From positions 1 to 64,000 of the forward strand of contig JBPOFM010000004.1 in the NCBI GenBank assembly GCA_051252455.1: a stretch of DNA of 64,000 bases, read 5' to 3'. This DNA comes from JBPOFM01 sp051252455 (GTDB lineage Bacteria; Bacteroidota; Bacteroidia; Flavobacteriales; Flavobacteriaceae). Positions 27,681 to 35,811 of the stretch are shown here, one piece after another. The translations under genes and the position numbers were made by a program. The notes under the pieces were generated by a model. The model did not search any database, was not told where the DNA came from, and saw only the letters and a list, made by a program, of their open reading frames with translations. Within the stretch, counting starts at the first letter, position 1, and each line of letters starts with the position of its first letter.

Positions 27681-28173
27681 GTTACACTTTGATATCCTTA
27701 TTGCAGTGTTTGTCTTGGGCTTCATCAACCCGATCAGCGCTCAAGTAACGAACGAGTCAGAACTTTTAGAAATTATTAAACAACATGATAGTTTAATCTT
27801 TACTGTTGGTTTTAATACTTGTGATATGAGTCAATTTGAAAAATTGTTGACTGATGATATTCAGTTTTACCATGATAAAGGTGGCGTGATGAATTCAAAA
27901 GAGGAATTCATAAAAAGCATAAAAAATGGTATTTGTCAAAAAGAGAATCCCTATAAATCAAGACGAGAATTGATAGAAGGCAGTTTAGAAGTGTATACAC
28001 TTTATGATAACGGCGAGTTATATGGAGCAATTCAAAACGGAGAACATCAATTTTATGAAGGTTTTGAGGGCAAGGAAAAGTCCCGAAGCCGAGCCAAATT
28101 TTCTCATCTATGGCTTTTACAAGACAAGGAATGGAAATTAAAAACAGTTTTCAGCTTTGATCATCAATTATAA
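27673..28173 (+). CDS. NTF2-like (SnoaL/DUF4440) secreted protein
   Basis: 166 residues from the ATG at 27673 (MKQLHFDILIAVFVLGFINP, signal peptide). The frame continues ten codons further upstream, but that part overlaps the repeated leader. The body has the cone-shaped NTF2 pattern: LLEIIKQHDSLIFTVGFNTC, LLTDDIQFYHDKGGVMNSKE and HLWLLQDKEWKLKTVFSFDH. The fold is used by many enzymes and binding proteins; no active-site set can be assigned. Same direction as the PspC gene, 89 bases on. Confidence 0.85.
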   Translation: MKQLHFDILIAVFVLGFINPISAQVTNESELLEIIKQHDSLIFTVGFNTCDMSQFEKLLTDDIQFYHDKGGVMNSKEEFIKSIKNGICQKENPYKSRRELIEGSLEVYTLYDNGELYGAIQNGEHQFYEGFEGKEKSRSRAKFSHLWLLQDKEWKLKTVFSFDHQL

Positions 28174-28197
28174 ACCAATCATCAAAAATCAATCAAA

Positions 28198-28914
28198 ATG
28201 ACAGCAGTAATCAAATTAGTAATCGCAACAATGATAGGACTTTTATTCACGTCCTGTAGTATGAATTTTGGAGTCAGAGGCAACGGAATTGTCCAGACAA
28301 CAGAAAGAACCGTAAATGGAACGTTTGACGAGATTCAAATAAGTCGTGGTCTCGATGTGTATCTCACACAGAGTGATTTACAAACCATTAGTATCCAAGC
28401 CGATGAAAACCTTCACGACATCATCAAAACAGAAATTGAAGGTAATGTATTGAAAATCTATGCAGATGAAAACATAAGTTATTCCGAAGCACAAAAAGTC
28501 ATGGTGAGTTTTAACAATATTTCAAGAATTTCAGCAGCTAGTGGAAGTGATGTGTATTCTACCAACACTTTTAATCTAGAATCTTTAAAATTGGAAGGTG
28601 CTAGTGGCAGCGACATGACTTTAGATCTCAACACGCAAACGATTGACTGCAATTCGTCAAGTGGAAGTGATTTGAAATTATCCGGAACGACCGTCAATTT
28701 TGTTGCAGACGCATCGAGTGGCAGCGATATTAATGCTGGTAACTTAAAAGCAGAAACATCTCGTGTAAATGCCTCCAGCGGAGCAGACATCACAGTAAAT
28801 ACGTCTAAAGAATTACAAGCAAGCGCCTCTAGTGGTGGTGACATAAAATATCTTGGAAATCCAGAAAAAATTGAAAAAACAGATGGCGTTTCTGGCAGTA
28901 TTAACGAAGGTTAA
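28198..28914 (+). CDS. Head GIN-domain lipoprotein (DUF2807)
   Basis: 238 residues with lipoprotein signal (lipobox LFTSC near residue 19). It is a DUF2807/GIN-domain protein: the opening FDEIQISRGLDVYLTQ and repeated units with SGSD turns (AASGSDVYS, GASGSDMTL, SSSGSDLKL, SSGSDINAG, SSGADITV, SSGGDIKY) which would build a right-handed beta-helix facing the periplasm. Genes of this type commonly follow PspC/PadR genes in Bacteroidota. The function is not established. Confidence 0.9.
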   Translation: MTAVIKLVIATMIGLLFTSCSMNFGVRGNGIVQTTERTVNGTFDEIQISRGLDVYLTQSDLQTISIQADENLHDIIKTEIEGNVLKIYADENISYSEAQKVMVSFNNISRISAASGSDVYSTNTFNLESLKLEGASGSDMTLDLNTQTIDCNSSSGSDLKLSGTTVNFVADASSGSDINAGNLKAETSRVNASSGADITVNTSKELQASASSGGDIKYLGNPEKIEKTDGVSGSINEG

Positions 28915-28993
28915 ACTCCAGAAACATTAACTACTCTACTTGTTTTTTGAGAACCATTTCAGGCGCTATTTAAAGTTTGGGATGGTTTTTGTT

Positions 28994-29001
28994 TATATTT
29001 G
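28994..29001 (+). promoter_or_regulatory. Promoter -7 box before second GIN gene
   Basis: TATATTTG matches TAnnTTTG. No well-spaced TTG is visible upstream, so support is partial. Confidence 0.35.
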
Positions 29002-29025
29002 TTTGAATAACATTAAATTTATAAA

Positions 29026-29862
29026 ATGAATAAATTCATTTTTACATTGCTATTAATTTTTGCCTGTGTTTCATTTACATCTGCTCAAGATGATGAAAAA
29101 ATCAAAGGCGATAGAAATGTAACAATCAAACAAACCTACATCGATCCCTTCAACAAAATTATTGTTGGCGAGGATTTTTCAGTAGAAATTATTTATAATA
29201 GTAAACCTTCCGTTGAAATTGAAACTGATGAGAATCTGCATCAGTATATTGAATTTGGTGTCAATGCTGGGGTATTGACTTTTAAGACGACAAAAAAGAT
29301 CACATCTAGTAAAAAAATGAACATTAAGGTCAATTATGGGGATGGACTTGAAAGTATTGAAACTCTGGAAGATGGTGAAATTCGGTCCTTAACTTCTTTA
29401 GAATTGGCAAACACTAACTTGAAAACATCTGGATCTTCGAAAGCCTATTTAAATATAAGAACTGCAAAATTTGACTATACAAGTTCAGATAAAGCACGTT
29501 CAAAACTAAACGTTGACGCCACAACTTCCACATTGGTTTTAGGAGACAATTGTAAAGTCGAAGCGTTACTCAACACAAAAACTGCCAAAATTGATCTTTA
29601 TCAAAAAGCAAATTTAAATATTGAAGGTGTTGCAGAAGACATTCATGTACGTGGGGATTTATCTTCAAGTTTTAATGGAAAAGAATTTGCGGCCAACAAC
29701 TGTAATCTGGTCGTGGAAGGAAATAGCAGTGCAACAGTTCGTGTCAAAACTGACTTGATTGTTGAATTATCCGGAGGCAGTGAAGTCTATTTATACGGAA
29801 GTCCAAAGATAACACTCAATAAGTTTTTGGGATCTTCAAAACTGCAGAAAAAAGAAAATTAA
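29026..29862 (+). CDS. Second GIN/DUF2807-type secreted protein
   Basis: 278 residues with a signal peptide (MNKFIFTLLLIFACVSFTSA). The fold resembles the preceding protein: YIDPFNKIIVGEDFSVEIIY opens a GIN domain, and successive strands (LELANTNLKTSGSSKAYLN, TAKFDYTSSDKARSKLNV, ELSGGSEVYLYG) form the helix-like sheet. It lacks the dense SGSD repeats. It is a divergent paralogue of 28198-28914 and ends in a strong terminator. Function unknown. Confidence 0.82.
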   Translation: MNKFIFTLLLIFACVSFTSAQDDEKIKGDRNVTIKQTYIDPFNKIIVGEDFSVEIIYNSKPSVEIETDENLHQYIEFGVNAGVLTFKTTKKITSSKKMNIKVNYGDGLESIETLEDGEIRSLTSLELANTNLKTSGSSKAYLNIRTAKFDYTSSDKARSKLNVDATTSTLVLGDNCKVEALLNTKTAKIDLYQKANLNIEGVAEDIHVRGDLSSSFNGKEFAANNCNLVVEGNSSATVRVKTDLIVELSGGSEVYLYGSPKITLNKFLGSSKLQKKEN

Positions 29863-29888
29863 AGAACGAAATCGTTCAAATTTATAGG

Positions 29889-29929
29889 GCCCAAAGTTGG
29901 AAATGACACATCCAACTTTGGGCTTTTTT
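29889..29929 (+). terminator. Strong intrinsic terminator after GIN operon
   Basis: Perfect 13-bp stem (GCCCAAAGTTGGA / TCCAACTTTGGGC) with a nine-base loop, then six T residues. Confidence 0.92.
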
Positions 29930-29991
29930 CTTATATAAATAACTTAAATCTTAATTCCGTAAATTTGAGAGATAAACTCAAAATGATTCAA

Positions 29992-31812
29992 ATGAAAAAA
30001 TTGATACTGTTATTTGTTGTGCTGATTTCGATGTTGGCCTGTAAAGACGAAACTAAAAAGGAAGCCAATAATGACGCTCATAAAGCTGAAGCACAAGCTT
30101 TTTTAGATGAGTACACAGAAACGTTTGTGAAACTCTATTATGATTCTGCCTTGGCTGAATGGGATGCTAATACACATATTGTTGCTGGCGACTCTACAAA
30201 TGCTAAAAATGTACAAAAAGCCAATGAAGCCTATGCAAAATTCACTGGAAGTACCGAAGTGATTGAAAAAACAAAGAAGTTTTTAGAAGACAGAGACAAA
30301 TTGGATATCGTTCAAGTGCGCCAATTGAATACCATTCTGTATGCCGCTGCCAATAATCCTGAAACGGTTTCCGATCTTGTAAAGGAACGTATCGCAGCAG
30401 AAAATGCACAAAATGAAATGCTTTTTGGATATGACTTCAAAGTCGATGGAAAATCACTTTCCACAGGAGATATTGACGAAATCTTAAGGGTTTCTAAAAA
30501 CGAAAACGAACGCTTAAAAAATTGGGCGGCTTCCAAAGAAGTCGGAAAACCATTAAAAGATGGATTAGAAAATTTAAGAAATCTTCGTAATAAAACTGTT
30601 GGCGCTTTGGGTTATGATGATTATTTCTCTTATCAAGTATCCGATTATGGAATGAGCCGTCAGGAAATGCTAGAGGAAATGAATCAGATGGTAGAAGAAG
30701 TTTGGCCTTTATACAGAGAATTACATACTTGGGCCCGTTATGAATTGGCAAAAAAATACAATGCCAAGGAAGTGCCAGATCACATTCCTGCGCATTGGTT
30801 GCCAAACCGTTGGGGACAAGATTGGAGCGCTTTAGTGAATGTTGAAGGTTTAGATATTGATGCTGCTTTAAAAAATAAGGAACCAGAATGGATTGTAAAA
30901 GAAGGAGAGAACTTTTACAAAAGCATAGGTTTCAATCCGTTGCCTGCAAGTTTTTATGAAAAATCGAGCATGTATCCATTACCAGCAGATGCAACTTACA
31001 AAAAAAACAACCACGCTTCTGCATGGCACATGAATTTAGAAAATGATTTACGTTGTTTAATGAGTGTGGAAGCGAATGCTGATTATTACGAAACCATTCA
31101 TCATGAGTTGGGACACATTTATTATTATCAAGCCTATACGAATCCAGATGTACCGCCATTATTACGTGGGGGAGCCAATCGTGGGTTCCATGAAGCGATT
31201 GGTAGCTTATTAGGTCTTGCCGCCATGCAGAAACCGTTTTTAGCAGAAAAAGGATTGGTGGATGCCAATGTTCAAATAGATGAGACACAGAATTTACTGA
31301 AAGAGGCTTTAAACTACGTCGTATTTTTGCCGTTCTCTGCGGGTGTGATGACAGAATTTGAAAACGCACTCTATGCAGAAAATTTACCAAAGGATCAATT
31401 CAATGAGAAATGGTGGGCCTTGGCCAAGAAATACCAAGGTATGGTGCCTCCAACTGACAGAGGGGAAGAATTTAACGACGCAGCTTCCAAAACACATATC
31501 AACAATGATGCTGCTCAATATTATGATTATGCGATTTCATACATTTTATTGTTCCAAATCCATGATCATATTGCTAAGAATATTTTAAAGCAAGATCCAC
31601 ATGCGACTAATTATTATGGAAGTAAGGAAGTTGGTAGTTTCTTGAAAGGAATTTTACAAACTGGTGCCAATAACGACTGGAGAGAATTGATGAAAGAAAG
31701 CGTTGGTAGCGGCATGAGCGCAAAGCCTATGCTTGAGTATTTTGAGCCATTGATGGCATATTTGAAGGAACAGAATAAAGGCAGAACTTATACCTTGTCT
31801 GAAAACTTTTAG
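29992..31812 (+). CDS. M2-family zinc peptidase lipoprotein (ACE-like)
   Basis: About 606 residues from the ATG at 29992 (lipoprotein signal MKKLILLFVVLISMLACKDE; ATGs at 29983 and 29965 are alternatives). The zinc motif HHELGHIYYYQ near residue 371 (HELGH) with GANRGFHEAIGSL 25 residues later is the HExxH...E pattern of peptidyl-dipeptidase A. It would remove C-terminal dipeptides from extracytoplasmic peptides. Length fits single-domain bacterial ACE homologues. Distinct from the M3 peptidase at 19950. Confidence 0.95.
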   Translation: MKKLILLFVVLISMLACKDETKKEANNDAHKAEAQAFLDEYTETFVKLYYDSALAEWDANTHIVAGDSTNAKNVQKANEAYAKFTGSTEVIEKTKKFLEDRDKLDIVQVRQLNTILYAAANNPETVSDLVKERIAAENAQNEMLFGYDFKVDGKSLSTGDIDEILRVSKNENERLKNWAASKEVGKPLKDGLENLRNLRNKTVGALGYDDYFSYQVSDYGMSRQEMLEEMNQMVEEVWPLYRELHTWARYELAKKYNAKEVPDHIPAHWLPNRWGQDWSALVNVEGLDIDAALKNKEPEWIVKEGENFYKSIGFNPLPASFYEKSSMYPLPADATYKKNNHASAWHMNLENDLRCLMSVEANADYYETIHHELGHIYYYQAYTNPDVPPLLRGGANRGFHEAIGSLLGLAAMQKPFLAEKGLVDANVQIDETQNLLKEALNYVVFLPFSAGVMTEFENALYAENLPKDQFNEKWWALAKKYQGMVPPTDRGEEFNDAASKTHINNDAAQYYDYAISYILLFQIHDHIAKNILKQDPHATNYYGSKEVGSFLKGILQTGANNDWRELMKESVGSGMSAKPMLEYFEPLMAYLKEQNKGRTYTLSENF

Positions 31813-31861
31813 ACCACTTTCTATCACCTTATCAATTCATTAACAGTTAGAAAGAAATGAA

Positions 31862-31895
31862 AAAAGTGTCTAAAGTTAAACTTTAGGCACTTTTA
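31862..31895. terminator. Bidirectional terminator between M2 peptidase and trxB
   Basis: 14-bp stem AAAAGTGTCTAAAG / CTTTAGGCACTTTT (one wobble), loop TTAAA, A and T runs on both sides. Lies between convergent genes. Confidence 0.8.
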
Positions 31896-31918
31896 GTTTT
31901 TAAATCATTGTCATTTAC

Positions 31919-32899
31919 TTAATTATAAGTAGAAGTATGCACTTCATAAGATGAATCTTTGGCCGCCAAATAACGCTCCGCATCCAATGCTGCCATACAA
32001 CCTGTTCCAGCAGCCGTAATTGCTTGTCTATACACGTGGTCAGCGGCATCGCCAGAAACAAAAACACCGTCAACATTTGTTTTTGAAGACCCAGCTACAT
32101 TAATGATGTATCCAGTTCTATCAAGTTTTAAAAAATCTTTAAAAATATCCGTATTAGGCTTATGTCCGATAGCAACAAAAAATCCGGTTGCGGGAATTTC
32201 ATGAACCTTATTAGTGACATTGTTTTTAACTCTGACACCAGTTACGACTTGTCCATCACCCAATACTTCCTCTGTTTCGGTATTGAATAGAATTTCAATG
32301 TTTTTTGTGTTTTTAACTCTTGCTTGCATGATTTGTGAGGCTCTAAACTCATCACGTCTTACCAACATTGTTACTTTCTTACATAAATTTGATAGATAAT
32401 GTGCTTCTTCACAGGCGCTATCACCTGCACCAACAATAACAACTTCTTGATTTTTATAGAAAAAACCATCACAAATAGCGCAGGCAGAAACACCGCCTCC
32501 CAGTTTTAAATACTTTTGTTCTGAATCCAATCCTAAATACATAGCAGATGCTCCTGTAGATATGATGACTGTTTGTGCATGAATTTCAGTAGTTTCATTA
32601 ACCCAAACTTTATGAATGTCACCAGAAAAATCGACTTTGGTTACCCAACCGTCTCTTACATCCGTTCCGAATCGCTCCGCCTGTTGCTGTAGCTCTATCA
32701 TCATTTCTGGACCTGTGATGCCATCTGGATAGCCTGGAAAATTTTCAACATCATTTGTAGTAGTTAATTGTCCGCCCGGTTGCGTTCCCTGATATAACAC
32801 TGGAAACATATTGGCTCTAGCAGCATAAATGGCCGCAGTATATCCTGCAGGACCTGAACCTATTATAAGACATTTTACTTTTTCGATTGTATCTGACAT
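31919..32899 (-). CDS. trxB: Thioredoxin-disulfide reductase
   Basis: 326 residues. NADPH-dependent flavoenzyme reducing thioredoxin in the cytoplasm. FAD site IIGSGPAGYTAAIYAARANM, redox centre CAICDGFFYKN with CxxC near 138-141, NADPH site VVIVGAGDSACEEAHYL, and FAD site 2 VDGVFVSGDAADHVYRQAI are all intact. Length is normal. A promoter with correct spacing lies 24 bases upstream. Its partner thioredoxin gene is not here. Confidence 0.97.
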   Translation of the reverse strand: MSDTIEKVKCLIIGSGPAGYTAAIYAARANMFPVLYQGTQPGGQLTTTNDVENFPGYPDGITGPEMMIELQQQAERFGTDVRDGWVTKVDFSGDIHKVWVNETTEIHAQTVIISTGASAMYLGLDSEQKYLKLGGGVSACAICDGFFYKNQEVVIVGAGDSACEEAHYLSNLCKKVTMLVRRDEFRASQIMQARVKNTKNIEILFNTETEEVLGDGQVVTGVRVKNNVTNKVHEIPATGFFVAIGHKPNTDIFKDFLKLDRTGYIINVAGSSKTNVDGVFVSGDAADHVYRQAITAAGTGCMAALDAERYLAAKDSSYEVHTSTYN

Positions 32900-32922
32900 A
32901 TTTCGTTTTGATTTTATTAATG

Positions 32923-32951
32923 CAAAATTAGAATTTTTGACTTAAAATCAA
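32923..32951 (-). promoter_or_regulatory. Bacteroidota-type promoter of trxB
   Basis: On the minus strand TTG (32951-32949), 18-base spacer, TAATTTTG (32930-32923). Confidence 0.65.
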
Positions 32952-33140
32952 CTTTTAAGTTATCAAAAGTTATTATGTAAGTATTACTTTTTATAATACC
33001 ATCATAAAAGTATTTTTCATATATTTAATTCTAGAAAATTGATTCTTTTTCTCTTTTTAAATTGCTGTAAAACAGATGTTTAAACTTGTGACTTTTATCA
33101 ATTTTTTATTGCAAAATCGAAACTTAATCAAAAAATTCTA

Positions 33141-33551
33141 ATGGGCGTGATTTCAACAAACGAAAATGAAATAAAATTATATTACAGTTCTGAAAATTCT
33201 TTAGGAAAACAGACGAATGCATATGTAGATGCTTCCGAAAAGAAAATTTTAGCCATTGATATCTCCAAAACCAAAGTCACTGGAACGCAGTGGATAGAAC
33301 TAGCACGAAATCTTGGTGTCGGAGTCGACCAATTAATTGATAAAAAACATCCAGATTTTGAGCAAAATTATGGGGAAAATGTGAATATGGAGGAAGAAGA
33401 CTGGTTAAAGGTTCTTGATAAAATGCCAGTAACCCTCACCTATCCTATCGCCATTGTAGGTAAAAAATATGTGCAGCTAAAAGGACCTGCTGATTTTGTA
33501 AAGTATATGAAGACGGAAGGTGAAAACATAGATGAACAAAATCCTAATTAA
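33141..33551 (+). CDS. ArsC/Spx-like protein without catalytic cysteine
   Basis: 136 residues, no signal peptide. The sequence follows the arsenate reductase/Spx (thioredoxin-like) pattern: KLYYSSENSLGKQTNAYVDA at the start, LAIDISKTKVTGTQWIELA, and a C-terminal VTLTYPIAIVGKKYVQLKG. In place of the family's C-x-x-C/S motif near residue 15 it has SSENSLGK, and the protein contains no cysteine at all. It cannot reduce arsenate by the known mechanism. A Spx-like regulatory or binding role is possible. Probably its own transcription unit, ending in the hairpin at 33562. Confidence 0.8.
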   Translation: MGVISTNENEIKLYYSSENSLGKQTNAYVDASEKKILAIDISKTKVTGTQWIELARNLGVGVDQLIDKKHPDFEQNYGENVNMEEEDWLKVLDKMPVTLTYPIAIVGKKYVQLKGPADFVKYMKTEGENIDEQNPN

Positions 33552-33561
33552 AGTTATACAA

Positions 33562-33592
33562 AAAAGGATCGTCAATTTGACGATCCTTTTTT
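33562..33592. terminator. Bidirectional intrinsic terminator
   Basis: 13-bp perfect stem AAAAGGATCGTCA / TGACGATCCTTTT, three-base loop, flanked by A and T runs. Serves the ArsC-like gene and the small lipoprotein gene on the opposite strand. Confidence 0.88.
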
Positions 33593-33615
33593 GTTTATAA
33601 TTTTGTTTTGCTACA

Positions 33616-33768
33616 TTAATCTACAGCATCTTCAACAGCATCTCCTACATCATCTGCAGCATCTTCTATTTTATCACCTGTGGATTCGGTATCTCTACAA
33701 CTTGTAAAAGTTGTCAATGCAGTACCCATTGTGAACAATACTGCGAAAGTTAACATGATTTTTCTCAT
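33616..33768 (-). CDS. 50-residue acidic lipoprotein
   Basis: Small ORF with ATG at 33768. The first 24 residues form a lipoprotein signal (MRKIMLTFAVLFTMGTALTT, then FTSC). The rest is acidic and repetitive: ESTGDKIEDAADDVGDAVED, with an alternating hydrophobic/acidic spacing that suggests a short amphipathic helix anchored to a membrane. Signal, start and downstream terminator support a real gene. Function unknown. It lies 49 bases downstream of the DUF1328 gene and is probably cotranscribed with it. Confidence 0.82.
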   Translation of the reverse strand: MRKIMLTFAVLFTMGTALTTFTSCRDTESTGDKIEDAADDVGDAVEDAVD

Positions 33769-33817
33769 AATATTGGTTTTAATTATTAGTTAAATGATTT
33801 AAATAATTTTATTTTAT

Positions 33818-33979
33818 TTACTTTTTTAAACCACCTCGTAATAAAGATAGTATAAAAAGTACTATAAATATAAAAAATATAATTTTAGCGATTCCGGCTG
33901 CTGCTCCAGCAATTCCACCAAAACCTAAAATAGCTGCTATTATTGCAATAACAACAAATGTGATAGTCCATCGTAACAT
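33818..33979 (-). CDS. DUF1328 small membrane protein (YtjA family)
   Basis: 53 residues, ATG at 33979. Two membrane helices: the first MLRWTITFVVIAIIAAILGF, then GGIAGAAAGIAK and a second helix IIFFIFIVLFILSLL ending RGGLKK. This is the compact GAAAGIAK pattern of the YtjA/DUF1328 family, found with general stress genes in many bacteria. Function unknown. It leads a two-gene unit with the 50-residue lipoprotein. Confidence 0.88.
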   Translation of the reverse strand: MLRWTITFVVIAIIAAILGFGGIAGAAAGIAKIIFFIFIVLFILSLLRGGLKK

Positions 33980-34059
33980 AATATTGAGTTTTATTGTTTG
34001 TATATCAAATGTAAAGGATTTACCGAGGTGTTGCTTGCTTTATCCAATTTGAAGTTAAC

Positions 34060-34719
34060 TCAAATGACCACGTCATTATCGTAAATTTGTTTCGAAACAG
34101 GATTTGATAAAAGTTCGAGAGAATGATGTGAGGAAATCAAGTTTTTCAAGTCGTTATATTTTAAAGATTTGTTGAGATACTCCATTTGGTCTCTAGCATC
34201 AAAAATAACTGGTTTATAGGGCAACATATTGGGGATTCGCCTCATGGAGTTTTTTGTTTTACTCACCAATATGGATGTAGTGATAAATCCATCTCCCAAC
34301 TGATTGTAGACTCCGGCAACTCCAAATGGTCTATGATCTTTTAAATGCACATGGTGTGGATACATTTTACCATCGTGTAAGGCAGATGTATAAAAGCCAG
34401 TGATTACAATGATACATCTTCTATAATCTAAAGCTTCAGAATACAAATCGTTATGTGGATCCAAGTGTTCTACATTAATGTTAAGTGTGTTAGTAAGATT
34501 TTGAAAAACTTTCCAATTATCTTCTAACTCTGATGGCAACAATCCCCAAATTCCATAACTCAATTTGTCTGGATTTTCCATTGTGATCATAGATAGGATA
34601 GATTCCTCGAGGCCATTTATAACTGTAGAAGGACGATAAAGATTTGGGTACTCAAATTTTAAATTGAATTCTTTTTCTATATTTTCTAAAGTCGCGGTAT
34701 TTGATAACTTATAAAACAT
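34060..34719 (-). CDS. Degenerate SRAP-family protein (YedK/HMCES-like)
   Basis: 219 residues. The SRAP fold is recognisable: YGIWGLLPSE, RRCIIVITGFYTSALHDGKM (family: RRCLIPADGFYEW), FGVAGVYNQLGDGF, and TTSILVSKTKNSMRRIPNML (family: TILTTEAN..M..IHDRMP). Normal SRAP proteins use Cys2 to form a thiazolidine crosslink with abasic sites. Here residue 2 is Phe, the E of GFYEW is Thr, and the catalytic His segment reads IPNML. No alternative start giving Met-Cys exists upstream. It may bind DNA without catalysis, or have another role. Confidence 0.75.
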   Translation of the reverse strand: MFYKLSNTATLENIEKEFNLKFEYPNLYRPSTVINGLEESILSMITMENPDKLSYGIWGLLPSELEDNWKVFQNLTNTLNINVEHLDPHNDLYSEALDYRRCIIVITGFYTSALHDGKMYPHHVHLKDHRPFGVAGVYNQLGDGFITTSILVSKTKNSMRRIPNMLPYKPVIFDARDQMEYLNKSLKYNDLKNLISSHHSLELLSNPVSKQIYDNDVVI

Positions 34720-34838
34720 TACACATTCATTTATTACTACACTCTAAGAAAAGAAAACATCAGCATCGCATTTAGCTTGATTGATGAAATTCATAACGCA
34801 TTCAACAGTCGCTGTGAAACTTTAACATGGAATGAAAA

Positions 34839-34864
34839 AAGGATGTCTTTTACAAGACATCCTT
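34839..34864 (-). terminator. Terminator of the PA2169-type gene
   Basis: 11-bp perfect stem AAGGATGTCTT / AAGACATCCTT, four-base loop, T run on the minus strand, 40 bases after the stop codon. Confidence 0.8.
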
Positions 34865-34904
34865 ACCAACATAATATTGAAATACTAAATAAATAATGGA
34901 TTAA

Positions 34905-35354
34905 TTAACTTAAATCTTCCAATCTTTTTATGTTGGATAATCCTTTTTCGATCGTGTTTTTTTGTTGCAATAAAATTTCTTTAGTTGAAACTGGCAAGGT
35001 TGTTTCCTCTAAAACCTCACGATACTCTTCTACAGAAGCTTTTTCACCTCTAATTGCTTCCTCTAACATTGACTCATCTTCATCAGCTGAAAACCAAGAT
35101 TTAACTTCCATCCAGGTTCTGTGTGCTGCACCTGTGACACTTCCGCCTTTATCTGGCTCCTGTCCAAAACTCTTAAGCTCTGACTTAAGTTGATGACCAA
35201 AATCATAACGCTCTTGTGCTTTATTGCCAAAGTAGGATTTCAATCCTGCATGTTTTGCATTTTCTGATGCTTTTTTAAACCCTTTTTCAGCATCGTATGT
35301 TTTCTCTAATAAATCATTTAATCGATTTCCAACTGTATCTGTGTATTGACTCAT
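34905..35354 (-). CDS. PA2169-family four-helix-bundle protein (DUF2383)
   Basis: 149 residues without signal peptide. Helical, with heptad-like spacing: LNDLLEKTYDAEKGFKKASE, LKSYFGNKAQERYDFGHQLK, GGSVTGAAHRTWMEVKSWF and LEEAIRGEKASVEEYREVLE. This is the ferritin-like DUF2383/PA2169 family, often induced in stress and stationary phase. Iron-binding residues are not clearly conserved. It has its own promoter-like region and terminator. Confidence 0.9.
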   Translation of the reverse strand: MSQYTDTVGNRLNDLLEKTYDAEKGFKKASENAKHAGLKSYFGNKAQERYDFGHQLKSELKSFGQEPDKGGSVTGAAHRTWMEVKSWFSADEDESMLEEAIRGEKASVEEYREVLEETTLPVSTKEILLQQKNTIEKGLSNIKRLEDLS

Positions 35355-35552
35355 AATGTAAAATTTTAATTAATATTTATTTTTAAATACCTCATGGTAT
35401 CATCCAAATTTATGTCAATAAACCAATAATATATATTGCGAAAGGAATGAATTTTAACTCATTTAAAAACCTTCTAAAAATTTAACAAGTAATTGGAATT
35501 TAAGTTGTTAAAAAAAAGAAACCCCAATGATTGAGATCATTGAGGCTCTTAA
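35355..35552. other. Intergenic stretch before microORF unit
   Basis: AT-rich stretch holding the promoter region of the PA2169-type gene on the minus strand (a TAAATTTG box lies near 35410) and the terminator at 35510-35545. Confidence 0.4.
35510..35545 (-). terminator. Hairpin plus T run after 20-codon ORF
   Basis: Minus-strand stem CCTCAATGAT / ATCATTGGGG (one wobble pair), loop of four, then a run with eight T residues. It can only terminate minus-strand transcription and the only minus-strand ORF upstream is the 20-codon one. Confidence 0.7.
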
Positions 35553-35615
35553 CTAACCAACCAGTGTAAAGAGTCCTTTTTCATACTCTTTTGTATAACG
35601 TAAATTTAAAACCAT
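35553..35615 (-). CDS. 20-codon microORF or small RNA unit
   Basis: ATG at 35615 opens MVLNLRYTKEYEKGLFTLVG, ending eight bases before a hairpin terminator. A -7 box TAATTTTG lies at 35646-35639, 24 bases before the ATG. Together they form a complete transcription unit of about 120 bases. It may encode a very small protein or be a small RNA in which the ORF is incidental. No Shine-Dalgarno is visible, which is normal in this group. Confidence 0.4.
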   Translation of the reverse strand: MVLNLRYTKEYEKGLFTLVG

Positions 35616-35811
35616 TGAACAAGAGTTGTGATCTTTATCAAAATTATTATTGACTGTATTCAGAAAATATTGAAAAAACAACTTTCCAAATACTAAATTC
35701 GCTCTGAAAGGCGAACTTGAAAAAACAGATTTTAGATAGATAAATATTACTTATTTTTCTACTTTTATTTATTAAATATTTCAACAAATTACTATCAAGC
35801 AATTACGACTA

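Noticed and set aside
33141..33551. Arsenate resistance gene
   Set aside because: No catalytic cysteine and no arsenic operon genes are present.
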